From: Chthoniobacteraceae bacterium
Lineage (GTDB): Bacteria > Verrucomicrobiota > Verrucomicrobiia > Chthoniobacterales > Chthoniobacteraceae
Length of the DNA: 64,000 bases
NCBI GenBank assembly: GCA_947449735.1
Contig: CANFTB010000012.1
Span: 33,072 to 97,071 of the forward strand
Direction of reading: 5' to 3'
The position numbers and the translations under genes are program-made. A model generated the notes under the pieces. That model did not search any database and was not told the DNA's origin. It was given only the letters and a program-made list of their open reading frames with translations. Shown one piece after another: positions 16,441 to 24,272 of the stretch. The first letter of the stretch is position 1. Each line of letters opens with the position of its first letter.

Positions 16441-18024
16441 CTACCAGCCATCTGTTCGGAAAGGCTGCGCGGGGAGCCCGTCTTTGTTAAACAGATTCGC
16501 CCAAGGAAAATTCGTGCTCCACGCGTACCGGACCGCCTCCGGCGCAGGCACGGCGGCACAGGAGACGAGCACGCTGTCCCCGTCGATCACGGCGTCCGCC
16601 CACTGGAACTTTTGATCGGCCCCTGCGATGAGGAAACCCTCTAGCTTGTCCGAATGCCGCACCTCCAGCCCCTTGCCAATGTGGGTGTATTGAATCCGGA
16701 CCTTGTTTCCCTCCACCCGGTGCTTTGAAAAAAGCGGCCCGTAAATTTCGTGCTTCGCACCATACACCGCTCCCATCGCCACGTGTGCCCCCCGTTCACC
16801 GTAGGAGGACTTCAAGACAGGATGGATCCCCGCCCCTAGGTCAGTACTCGTGACCATGAACGTGTTGGGCACACGCATGATTTTAAGGTGCAATTCATAG
16901 GAGTAATCGGCAGAGGCTTCCGGAGGAACCGTGACTGGAAGCGCTGCAAACTTCCCTGCCTGAGCATTAATGGGGTTCGCCAAGTCCCAGGCAGTGCCGC
17001 CTCCGCTGGGTTTCTGAACGTACAGAAACGGGAAATCCTGGCCCCACTCCTTGCGCCAGCCGTTGATCAGCGCTCCCATGAGCGTCAGCTGGTCCACGCA
17101 CGCGACGTTGGTTTTACTTTCGCCCTGATCCCACAGGACCCCGCGGATGGCATATCCGACATAGGGGCGGATAAACGCTTCAAACAGGGAGCCCATCTTG
17201 CCGCTGTTGATTTCACCAGCTTTCCCAACGCCCTGCGGTGCCCGCGGCGCGCGCGGAGCCTCTTTGCCACCCTGCTTGGCCAGTTCGGCCGCCTTCTTCC
17301 ACTCCACCATCTCCGCATCCCACACCGCTTTGGCCTCCTGATACTTTTTCGAGAGCCCTTCATAGTCGTAGCCGGGCGCCATCTTGGCCACCAACTCCTG
17401 GCAGCCCGCATCGGACCGGTACATGTCTTCGGTAAGCCAAAAACCTGATGGAGTCCCCCCCACCGCTCCGACCATCAAGCCCACGGGCACTCCGAGTTTA
17501 CTCTGGAGCGCCTGCCCGAAGGCAAAGAGCTGGGCAGAAAATGCGGCGTTGGTCTCTGGACTGGATTCCTCCCACTTCGAATTCGATTCTCTGCGCATGA
17601 AACGGAGATGGGGATAGGCGCCAGCCGCCAGTTTTGCCAAGGGCGCGTCCCCCTGAGTGTAGGCGTTCACCAGCATGTCCATATTGCTTTGGCCGGAACC
17701 CACCCAGACCTCGCCCACCAACACATCCTCCAAGGAAACGCCTCCGATTTTGAGCACATCGGGGCCTCCGGCAGTAAGCGGGGCCAGTTTGACCTGCCAT
17801 TTCCCCTGAGCGTCGGCCTCGGTCTGCAGCGTTTGATCGCGAAAAGCAACAGTCACCTTCTCTCCCGGCCCGGCTGTCCCCCACACGGGGACAGGCATTT
17901 CCCGCTGGAGAACCATATGCGGGGTGAACACTTTGGGGAGCTTCACCTCTGCGCGCGCCGGAACCAGGCAAAGGGCAGAGAAGACGGAGAACAAGGACAG
18001 TCGAGTGAATGGGGAGTGAGACAT
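16441..18024 (-). CDS. Sialate O-acetylesterase family (SGNH) exported protein
   Basis: VFTPHMVLQREMPVPVWGTAGPGEKVTV, GEVWVGSGQSNMDMLV, GVLWDQGESKT. Confidence 0.85.
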   Translation of the reverse strand: MSHSPFTRLSLFSVFSALCLVPARAEVKLPKVFTPHMVLQREMPVPVWGTAGPGEKVTVAFRDQTLQTEADAQGKWQVKLAPLTAGGPDVLKIGGVSLEDVLVGEVWVGSGQSNMDMLVNAYTQGDAPLAKLAAGAYPHLRFMRRESNSKWEESSPETNAAFSAQLFAFGQALQSKLGVPVGLMVGAVGGTPSGFWLTEDMYRSDAGCQELVAKMAPGYDYEGLSKKYQEAKAVWDAEMVEWKKAAELAKQGGKEAPRAPRAPQGVGKAGEINSGKMGSLFEAFIRPYVGYAIRGVLWDQGESKTNVACVDQLTLMGALINGWRKEWGQDFPFLYVQKPSGGGTAWDLANPINAQAGKFAALPVTVPPEASADYSYELHLKIMRVPNTFMVTSTDLGAGIHPVLKSSYGERGAHVAMGAVYGAKHEIYGPLFSKHRVEGNKVRIQYTHIGKGLEVRHSDKLEGFLIAGADQKFQWADAVIDGDSVLVSCAAVPAPEAVRYAWSTNFPWANLFNKDGLPAQPFRTDGW

Positions 18025-18059
18025 AAATGCAGAAGGAGACAAGAGAGTAGATCTCAACC

Positions 18060-18071
18060 GGAAGCGCTTCC
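18060..18071. promoter_or_regulatory. Perfect 12-bp palindrome GGAAGCGCTTCC upstream of the sialate O-acetylesterase gene; candidate LacI-family operator
   Basis: Perfect palindrome with central CG, 36 bp 5' of the predicted start codon. Confidence 0.35.
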
Positions 18072-18181
18072 TTTGAAGGAAAGGAGCAAGACCCGTCGCT
18101 ATCGCCGCCGCCGCCCTTCCTCCAGAGCGCCGCGGATGTTGGGAGAGGGGTGTACGTTGAACGGGGGGTACGTTGCACCAG

Positions 18182-19759
18182 CTAGACGCCCCGGGGAGAG
18201 CTCTTGCGCAAGTTCGCAGCGCTGGACCGGATGGCCTCGCGCTTCTGGTCATCGAGGCGCGCGAGGTTTCGCACCTGCATCGACATCCTCTGGTTGAGGC
18301 GCAGGGTCGCCTCGTGCCGCAGGAGGAAATCCCAGTAGAGCGTCGTGAACGGACACGCGGAGGGCCCTGTGCTTTCCGCAGGGTCGTACCGGCAGCCGGA
18401 GCAGTAGTTGCTCATCCGCTGAATGTATTTGCCCGAGGCGATGTACGGCTTGCTGGCCATCAGGCCGCCGTCGGCGTGCTGCGACATACCCACGGTGTTC
18501 GGCAGCTCCACCCATTCCACCGCGTCAACGTACACCGCAAGAAACCACTCGTGGACCTCGCGGGGGCGAACCCCGAACATGAGCGCGTACAACCCGAGCA
18601 CCATGAGCCGCTGAATGTGGTGGGCATAGCCCAGGCGGAGCGTTTGGCCCAGGGAATCGCGCAGGCACTGCATGTCGGTCTCCCCCGTCCAGTAGAAGGC
18701 AGGCAGGGGTTCCCCGGCGCCAAGCGCATTCCGGTCCGCGTAGTCCGGCATATGCAGCCAGTAGATGCCCCGAACGTATTCCCGCCACCCGAGGATCTGC
18801 CGGATGAAACCCTCCACCCCCGCGAGGGGCGCCCGCCCGCTCTTCCACGCAGCCTCCGCCGCGGCGATGACCCGCCGTGGGTCGAGGAGTTTGAGGTTCA
18901 TCGCGGCGCTCAGGCGCGAATGAAACAGCCAGGGCTCCACCGTCCACATGGCGTCCTGCCAGTCGCCAAACTCTGAGAGGCGGTGCGCGATGAAGTCCTC
19001 CAGCGCCTGCTCCGCCTCCTCGGCGCTTACCGGCCAGTCGAACGCCGCAAGATCCCCCGGATGCTTTGCGAAGCGCTCGTTCACCATCGCAATCACCTCC
19101 TGAGTCATGGCGTCCGGTGGAAACCTGCGCGGGGGAAAATGCAGCGGCGGGCCGTCCTTTCCAAAGCTCTTCCGGTTCTCACTGTCGAAGTTCCAGGTTC
19201 CGCCCGCGGGCTTGCCCTCCTCCATGAGAACACCGTGGCGGCTGCGCATTTCGCGGTAGAAAAACTCCATGCGCAGTTGCTTGCGGCCCTTCGCATGCTC
19301 GGCAAACTGCGCATGGCTGCACAGAAAATGGCGGTCCTCGCGAATCTCCAGCGGCACTCCAGCGGCGGCTGCCGCGGCGATGATCTCCTCGCGCACTCCC
19401 CACTCCCCGGGCTCTGCCAAAATCCAGCGCTCAACCTTCACCCGTGCGGAAAATTCCGCAAGAGCGGCGGCGAAGGTCCCGGCGTGGCTATGCGTTTCTG
19501 AACCTTCGGTCCCCAGCCACGCCCCACCGGAAACCTCGAGGCGGTGGTAAAACACATTCCAGCCCCTCAGGACCAAACGTTCGCGAAAGTGGCGCATCGC
19601 AGACAGGAAAACCGCGATCCTCGGCTTGCTACTCCACACCTTGTCACTCTCGCGGGCCACCTCCGCCATCCAGACCGCGTCGCAGCTCGGATCGAAGCCA
19701 TCCAGGGCGGCCGAGTCCATGTTGAGTTGGTCGCCGAGGATGAGGATCAGGTTTCGCAT
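18182..19759 (-). CDS. Cryptochrome/photolyase family protein, FeS-BCP/(6-4) photolyase-like
   Basis: MRNLILILGDQLNMDS, LGYAHHIQRLMVLGLYALMFGVRPREVHEWFL, NYCSGCRYDP...SACPF Cys cluster. Confidence 0.85.
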   Translation of the reverse strand: MRNLILILGDQLNMDSAALDGFDPSCDAVWMAEVARESDKVWSSKPRIAVFLSAMRHFRERLVLRGWNVFYHRLEVSGGAWLGTEGSETHSHAGTFAAALAEFSARVKVERWILAEPGEWGVREEIIAAAAAAGVPLEIREDRHFLCSHAQFAEHAKGRKQLRMEFFYREMRSRHGVLMEEGKPAGGTWNFDSENRKSFGKDGPPLHFPPRRFPPDAMTQEVIAMVNERFAKHPGDLAAFDWPVSAEEAEQALEDFIAHRLSEFGDWQDAMWTVEPWLFHSRLSAAMNLKLLDPRRVIAAAEAAWKSGRAPLAGVEGFIRQILGWREYVRGIYWLHMPDYADRNALGAGEPLPAFYWTGETDMQCLRDSLGQTLRLGYAHHIQRLMVLGLYALMFGVRPREVHEWFLAVYVDAVEWVELPNTVGMSQHADGGLMASKPYIASGKYIQRMSNYCSGCRYDPAESTGPSACPFTTLYWDFLLRHEATLRLNQRMSMQVRNLARLDDQKREAIRSSAANLRKSSPRGV

Positions 19760-19774
19760 GGGGAACGGACCTTA

Positions 19775-19875
19775 GGCGAACGCCCGAGGGGCCCGAAGCG
19801 AAATCAAAGTCGCGCGACGCGCGCCGATTGCAACCCCGACGCCACGCCCCCGTACACTGCGGCGCATGGTTAGGC
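19775..19875 (-). repeat. Candidate degenerate attC-like site at the array end
   Basis: Minus-strand GCCTAAC (19875-19869) and GTTCGCC (19781-19775) flank a GC-rich stretch; follows an ORF on the same strand. Weakest site. Confidence 0.3.
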
Positions 19876-19888
19876 GCCGTTCATCGCA

Positions 19889-20344
19889 TCAGGATAAGGC
19901 GTCCGGCAGGAGGTAGTAGAGAATGACGCACAACGCGGCAACTGCGAGCGCGAGAATCAGTGCGTGCCAGATCAATGTCGCGGTGCCAACGCCGCACGCG
20001 ACGTAGGCATACCGATGATCCTCGCGACGAAGGTAAGCAATGGCCCCGGCGATGATCGCGACGGCGGCGAGCGCAAGTGACAGAGTATGAGGGAGCTCCC
20101 GGGGAGATAACCCCTGCCGTGGAGCTTCTGGCGGAGGTGGAGTCTTTTTGAGTTTTGCGGTGATGTGCTGCTTGAGGCTAACGATCGTTTCCGCAAGTTG
20201 CTTCTCGGCAGGCGGAGGCGGAATGATGGCATCGCGGACGGCCGGACCGACAAGGACTGATAGCAAGCCGATAAATCCGGCGACTACGCCAAAGATGCCA
20301 AAGGTCTTAGGTTTAGATTCGAGTGTGAGTTCGGTTGTTGTCAT
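19889..20344 (-). CDS. Orphan membrane protein in putative cassette
   Basis: Coherent ORF with three or four hydrophobic segments; minus strand like its neighbours. Confidence 0.6.
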   Translation of the reverse strand: MTTTELTLESKPKTFGIFGVVAGFIGLLSVLVGPAVRDAIIPPPPAEKQLAETIVSLKQHITAKLKKTPPPPEAPRQGLSPRELPHTLSLALAAVAIIAGAIAYLRREDHRYAYVACGVGTATLIWHALILALAVAALCVILYYLLPDALS

Positions 20345-20361
20345 TGCTCGGTTCGAGTGAA

Positions 20362-20438
20362 GGCAGACGCCAGAGCCCCCCTGGAGCGAGCAGACGACAA
20401 GCCGCGCGTTAGGGGTTGGGTGCAGTGACTTGTTAGCC
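20362..20438 (-). repeat. attC-like site (partial/degenerate)
   Basis: Minus strand GGCTAACAAGTCACTGCACCCAACC...CTCTGGCGTCTGCC shares AACAAGTCACT and TCTGGCG with sites at 20991-21096 and 21659-21766. Confidence 0.5.
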
Positions 20439-20647
20439 TACCGTAGGGAGCTCGATTGCTTGTGCAGACAGCGCTGGAATCCGAGACGCCAAGGATGGAT
20501 GCCTGCGTAAACAGCTAAAGAGTCTATATCTGCAAAGAGAGAATCGAGGAAGTAAGATCCGAGCCCCAAATGCTGAGGCTCATAGAAGGCGTAGCCCTCA
20601 ATCAAGTGTTCTTTCGCCGAATCGTGCCGAATCTAAAACGGAAACAT
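20438..20647 (-). pseudogene. Decayed RelE/ParE-type toxin remnant
   Basis: Frame starting ATG 20647, next to the antitoxin stop: MFPF*IRHDSAKEHLIEGYAFYEPQHLGLGSYFLDSLFADIDSLAVYAGIHPWRLGFQRCLHKQSSSLR*. In-frame TAG at codon 5 and early 3' termination at the attC-like site. Confidence 0.65.
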
Positions 20648-20866
20648 TCACGACACCCGACGACGAATTTCGTCCTTTGCAGTCTCCCAGTCCGTAAACA
20701 TTTCCTGGCCTGACTGCGCTTTTGCAAGCCAGTCATCGAGGATTTCTTCGTGCCAAACAAGAGATTCCATGGATGTGGATGCTCTGGAGAGATTGTCCCG
20801 AAGATACTCCATGAGCTGGAGCTTTTCAGGCAAAGTCATCTGATCGAGAGGCAGAACGACGGCCAT
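20648..20866 (-). CDS. Addiction module component (antitoxin-like) protein
   Basis: MTLPEKLQLMEYLRDNLS...WHEEILDDWLAKAQSGQEMFTDWETAKDEIRRRVS resembles the putative addiction-module component family. Confidence 0.75.
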   Translation of the reverse strand: MAVVLPLDQMTLPEKLQLMEYLRDNLSRASTSMESLVWHEEILDDWLAKAQSGQEMFTDWETAKDEIRRRVS

Positions 20867-20990
20867 GGGTAGGACCGTACCATTTGAGAAAAGAGATGCG
20901 AGGATTTTGCCACAAGACGTTCGGTCTTTTTCCGGATACGGGCTCCTGCCCGACGCCCGCGCTCAAGTTTCCGAACGGCGTGGATGGACA

Positions 20991-21096
20991 GGGCACCGCC
21001 AGAACTGAGCTGCGCCCGGAGTGCGGCGGGCTAGCTGCTGATTTGAGCAACTGCCGTGACGCATGCAGGGCGTCGTGCTAGAGTGACTTGTTCGGA
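20991..21096 (-). repeat. attC-like site
   Basis: Minus strand TCCGAACAAGTCACT...GCCCGCCGCACTCCGGGC...GCTCAGTTCTGGCGGTGCC is highly similar to the 21659-21766 site. Confidence 0.6.
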
Positions 21097-21130
21097 AGAT
21101 GCGGATGGCTACAGGTTCTCTTCGAGGGGC

Positions 21131-21427
21131 TTAGAATTCCGGATTCCCACGCGCGGCGTGCCAAAACCTGACTACTTCGATTCGCTCATTTTCTTCGTTT
21201 ATGCGATAAACAACGCGATAAGAACGAACTACGATTTCTCGAATCATCGAATTTTCAAATTCTGGGACTACGCGCCCTAATTGAGGAAAATCAGCGAGTC
21301 GTTTTGTATTGGTGACAAAGAATTGACCGAAGGCGATTGCTCGGTCAGGAGAATCAAATGAGACGTATCGGACAATGTCGCGTAGATCTCTGCGTGCAGA
21401 TGGAGAGAGGGTTACCTGATAACCCAT
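21131..21427 (-). CDS. RelE/ParE family toxin
   Basis: YQVTLSPSARRDLRDIVRYVSFDSPDRAIAFG...LADFPQLGRVVPEFENSMIREIVVRSYRVVYRINEENERIEVVRFWHAAR. Confidence 0.85.
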   Translation of the reverse strand: MGYQVTLSPSARRDLRDIVRYVSFDSPDRAIAFGQFFVTNTKRLADFPQLGRVVPEFENSMIREIVVRSYRVVYRINEENERIEVVRFWHAARGNPEF

Positions 21428-21597
21428 GACCGTAACTCTTTCTCAACCTGTTCGATCGGAATGAATTCTCCGCGATCAAGTTCATCGATTCCGTGTCTGA
21501 TAGCAGCAACGAATTCGATTTCTTGAGCTATGTCATGAAGCGAAACGTTTTCAGGGAGACGTTGGAGCAGATCTTGAACGATTTCCTTGGTGCTCAT
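21412..21597 (-). CDS. Small antitoxin partner of the RelE/ParE toxin
   Basis: 61-aa ORF MSTKEIVQDLLQRLPENVSLHDIAQEIEFVAAIRHGIDELDRGEFIPIEQVEKELRSWVIR, overlapping the toxin start by 16 nt. Confidence 0.75.
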   Translation of the reverse strand: MSTKEIVQDLLQRLPENVSLHDIAQEIEFVAAIRHGIDELDRGEFIPIEQVEKELRSWVIR

Positions 21598-21658
21598 GGT
21601 CGTAGTATGCGGCTTAACTCTACGGAATTCAATGCTGGCCTTCGAGGATGGAGAGCAG

Positions 21659-21766
21659 ATGCAACGCCAGAACTGAGCGACGCCCGGAATGCGGCGGGCG
21701 GGATGCTGCGAAGCGAGCAGCTGCCGTGACGCATTTAGGGCGTTCTGCTCCAGTGACTTGTTAGGC
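21659..21766 (-). repeat. attC-like site (best preserved)
   Basis: Minus strand R'' GCCTAAC (21766-21760) ... CACTGGAGC...AACGCCC...GCCCGCCGCATTCCGGGC...GGGCGT..GCTCAGT ... R' GTTGCAT (21665-21659); imperfect inverted arms with bulges. Confidence 0.65.
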
Positions 21767-21794
21767 TTCCGTTGGGTTCTGCTAGCGTGTGCAT

Positions 21795-22445
21795 TTACGC
21801 GCTTTTCCTTTGGTACATTAAGTGTAATGAGCCGATCAAAAACACTATAAAAAATGATACCGCATATAACCCCATTAGGTATTGCATCTGCTTCACTTCC
21901 CAATTCTGTTGTTCCTTTATAGTGGCAATTTCCTCGTTCGTAGCTTTTGTGCCATTCCAAAGATCTTGGTCTTGTTTCGTTGGTTGGTAAACTGTGTATG
22001 CGCCATTTTCCAATCGATAGGGAATCTGGATACCAGAGCAAACGAAAATTGATTTCGCCATTTTCAAGTGTATTTCTGGAGAGTCAGACGATTGCAGGCC
22101 GTGGAGTAACTCTGGAAGTAAGTGTTCGCTTGATAGGTCGTCCAAAGTGTGGGAAAGACCCATTTTAAGGGGACTTCCGACCCCGTAGCAAATTAACATT
22201 AGCGAGAAGATTGCTGAAAATAGGAGGCAGGCAAACCCTGACTGCCTACGTTGTTCGGGATATATGAATATTGCTCGAATGGAGTAAAATATCCCAACAG
22301 GAAGTATTAGTGAAGATATGACGGCCAATCCCCACTGGACGTAGTTGATACCGAGTATGGAAGGGAGAACCTTTTTTCCTTCCGATGAAGTCAGCAACAG
22401 GATCACCGCTGCTAGTAATAGTCTTTGTATGGTCGCTGGGGTCAT
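21795..22445 (-). CDS. Orphan membrane protein in putative cassette
   Basis: Coherent 216-aa ORF, multiple TM segments, lower GC than the surrounding genes. Confidence 0.65.
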   Translation of the reverse strand: MTPATIQRLLLAAVILLLTSSEGKKVLPSILGINYVQWGLAVISSLILPVGIFYSIRAIFIYPEQRRQSGFACLLFSAIFSLMLICYGVGSPLKMGLSHTLDDLSSEHLLPELLHGLQSSDSPEIHLKMAKSIFVCSGIQIPYRLENGAYTVYQPTKQDQDLWNGTKATNEEIATIKEQQNWEVKQMQYLMGLYAVSFFIVFLIGSLHLMYQRKSA

Positions 22446-22491
22446 CTTCTGAATTCAATACTGTTGCGGGCTGAGGAGGTTACGGACAAAA

Positions 22492-22552
22492 GCCTAACAT
22501 GTATTAAGCGGCTGCTGCGGAATTCTGCAGCTGCTGTACTTTTTGGTTCATT
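22492..22552 (-). repeat. Candidate attC-like site / first cassette boundary
   Basis: Minus strand ...GCAGCTGCAGAATTCCGCAGCAGCCGCTTAATACATGTTAGGC: stem-loop core ending in GTTAGGC (22498-22492). Left core degenerate. Confidence 0.4.
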
Positions 22553-22952
22553 GAGAGATTTTCACAGGCGGGAACGGCCGGCTGCCCCAAAAAAAACGGC
22601 CGGGTTTCTTCCCCTTATCGATCCTCCCCTTCCTAGCGTGCTTATCTATTCATGACCGCCCCGCCGGGGAGCCGGATGCACGGCTCCCAGCCGCCGACTG
22701 CGGACTGTGCCCCTGCTCAGAGGGTGTCGGCGGGATTGCCTACGTCTATGCCAATCCTGCTTGAGGCTCATTGCTTTTTGAGGGGGGCGAACACATCGTG
22801 CTGATGCTCCGGAATCCGGTCCGTTGCGAAACAAAAGCTCCGCGGATACTCTTGAACTGTTTGGAGCGACATTGCGGAGATGGGGCTCCGCGCTCCCGGG
22901 GCAGCAATTCCAGCCTTGCCATGCAGGACCCTCTAATTGCATACAATCCTCC

Positions 22953-24251
22953 GTGAGCACCCCACTCCGCCTCTCCCGCCGACAGCTCCTGCGCAGCAGC
23001 TCCGCCCTCCTGGCCCTGCCCTTCCTAGAGTCGCTCGGCTTCCGCCGCTTCGCACACGCCGCCCCCCTCCCCGCGCGTCCCAAGCGCATCGTCTTTCTCG
23101 GATTCGGATGGGGCGTCACCCGCGAAACCTGGTTCCCCGAAACCCACCAGACGGGCCCCGACTACCCACTGCCGGCAGGCCTCGCCCCCCTCGCCCGGCA
23201 CAGGAAAGACTTCACCATCATCCAGGGTTGTTCGAACAAGTTCAGCAACGAGGCCCACTGGGGCAGCACGTTCTGGCTCACCGGCGCGAATCGTTACGCG
23301 GAACCCGGACGCAGCTTTTGCAACAGCATCTCCGCCGACCAGGTGGCGGCGGCCACTCTCGGAAGGGAAACACGCTTCAGCTCCCTACAACTGGGCACTC
23401 CCGATGCCAACAATCAGGGCCACGGCCCCGGCCTTTCGCTAGCGTGGGACGAGCGCGGCAAGCCCCTCGCGGGTTGCGACAATCCCGTCGTGGCCTTCCA
23501 CAAGCTCTTCTCCGCAGAAGACACCCCGCTCCCACAGCGCCAGAAGATGCTCTCGGAGAAACGCAGCGTCCTGGACTCACTCGCCGGGGATCTCGCCCGG
23601 GTGAAGCGCGGTCTTTCCCGCGACGACACCGACAAGCTCGACGAATACGCACAGAGCATCCGCGACATCGAAACGCGCCTGGGCAAAGACGAACAGTGGC
23701 TCGGAATACCGAAGCCCTCCTCCCCGCTTCCAGAGCCCAAGCCGGGACTGGCCGGCCGTGAGGAGATCAAGGCCATGTACGACCTCATGGTCGCCGCGCT
23801 CCAAACCGACACCACCCGCGTGCTCACCTACCGCCAGCCGGTGGACACCCTGCTCAAGAGCATCGACGTGCCCTACACCGGCCACGACCTCAGTCATTAC
23901 GAGCGATCCCAGGGCGACCGCATGGAATTTTCGCAAAAGAAGGACGCCGCCCAAAGCACCCTTCTCGCCGGTCTCATCGACCGGCTCAAGGCCGTGAAGG
24001 AGCCAGACGGTTCGAGCCTCTTCGACCACACCGTGCTCGTCTTCGGGAGCAACATCAGCTCAGTCCACTTTCTCAACAACTGCCCCACCGTCGTCGCCGG
24101 AGGGGGCGCCGGGCTCAAACTCGGCCGGCACCTCGTCCTCCCAAAGGACACCCCGCTGTGCAACGTTTGGCTCACGCTGCTGAACGGCATCGGCGTCGGT
24201 GTGTCCCGCCACGGCGACAGCACCGGCCCCGTCCAGGAGCTCATCGCCTGA
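22953..24251 (+). CDS. DUF1552 domain-containing exported protein
   Basis: Tat-like RLSRRQLLRSSSALLALPFLESLG, KRIVFLGFGWGVTRETWFP, QGCSNKF; GTG start at 22953. Confidence 0.9.
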   Translation: MSTPLRLSRRQLLRSSSALLALPFLESLGFRRFAHAAPLPARPKRIVFLGFGWGVTRETWFPETHQTGPDYPLPAGLAPLARHRKDFTIIQGCSNKFSNEAHWGSTFWLTGANRYAEPGRSFCNSISADQVAAATLGRETRFSSLQLGTPDANNQGHGPGLSLAWDERGKPLAGCDNPVVAFHKLFSAEDTPLPQRQKMLSEKRSVLDSLAGDLARVKRGLSRDDTDKLDEYAQSIRDIETRLGKDEQWLGIPKPSSPLPEPKPGLAGREEIKAMYDLMVAALQTDTTRVLTYRQPVDTLLKSIDVPYTGHDLSHYERSQGDRMEFSQKKDAAQSTLLAGLIDRLKAVKEPDGSSLFDHTVLVFGSNISSVHFLNNCPTVVAGGGAGLKLGRHLVLPKDTPLCNVWLTLLNGIGVGVSRHGDSTGPVQELIA

Positions 24252-24272
24252 CCTCCCGAGCCCGCACCCCGG

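Noticed and set aside
21412-22041. 209-aa minus ORF as a single long protein
   Set aside because: Only the last 61 codons (from ATG 21597) are antitoxin-like; the upstream part reads through the attC-like repeat and the end of the neighbouring cassette ORF.
22573-22610. CGGCCGG...CGGCCGGG flanking an A8 tract
   Set aside because: Could be a weak terminator, but the stem is a simple repeat of a palindromic GC hexamer and orientation is ambiguous; too weak to call.
22553-22952. Searched for an integrase gene or attI next to the attC-like array
   Set aside because: No ORF with tyrosine recombinase features; only short overlapping shadow ORFs (e.g. 22646-23119 minus).
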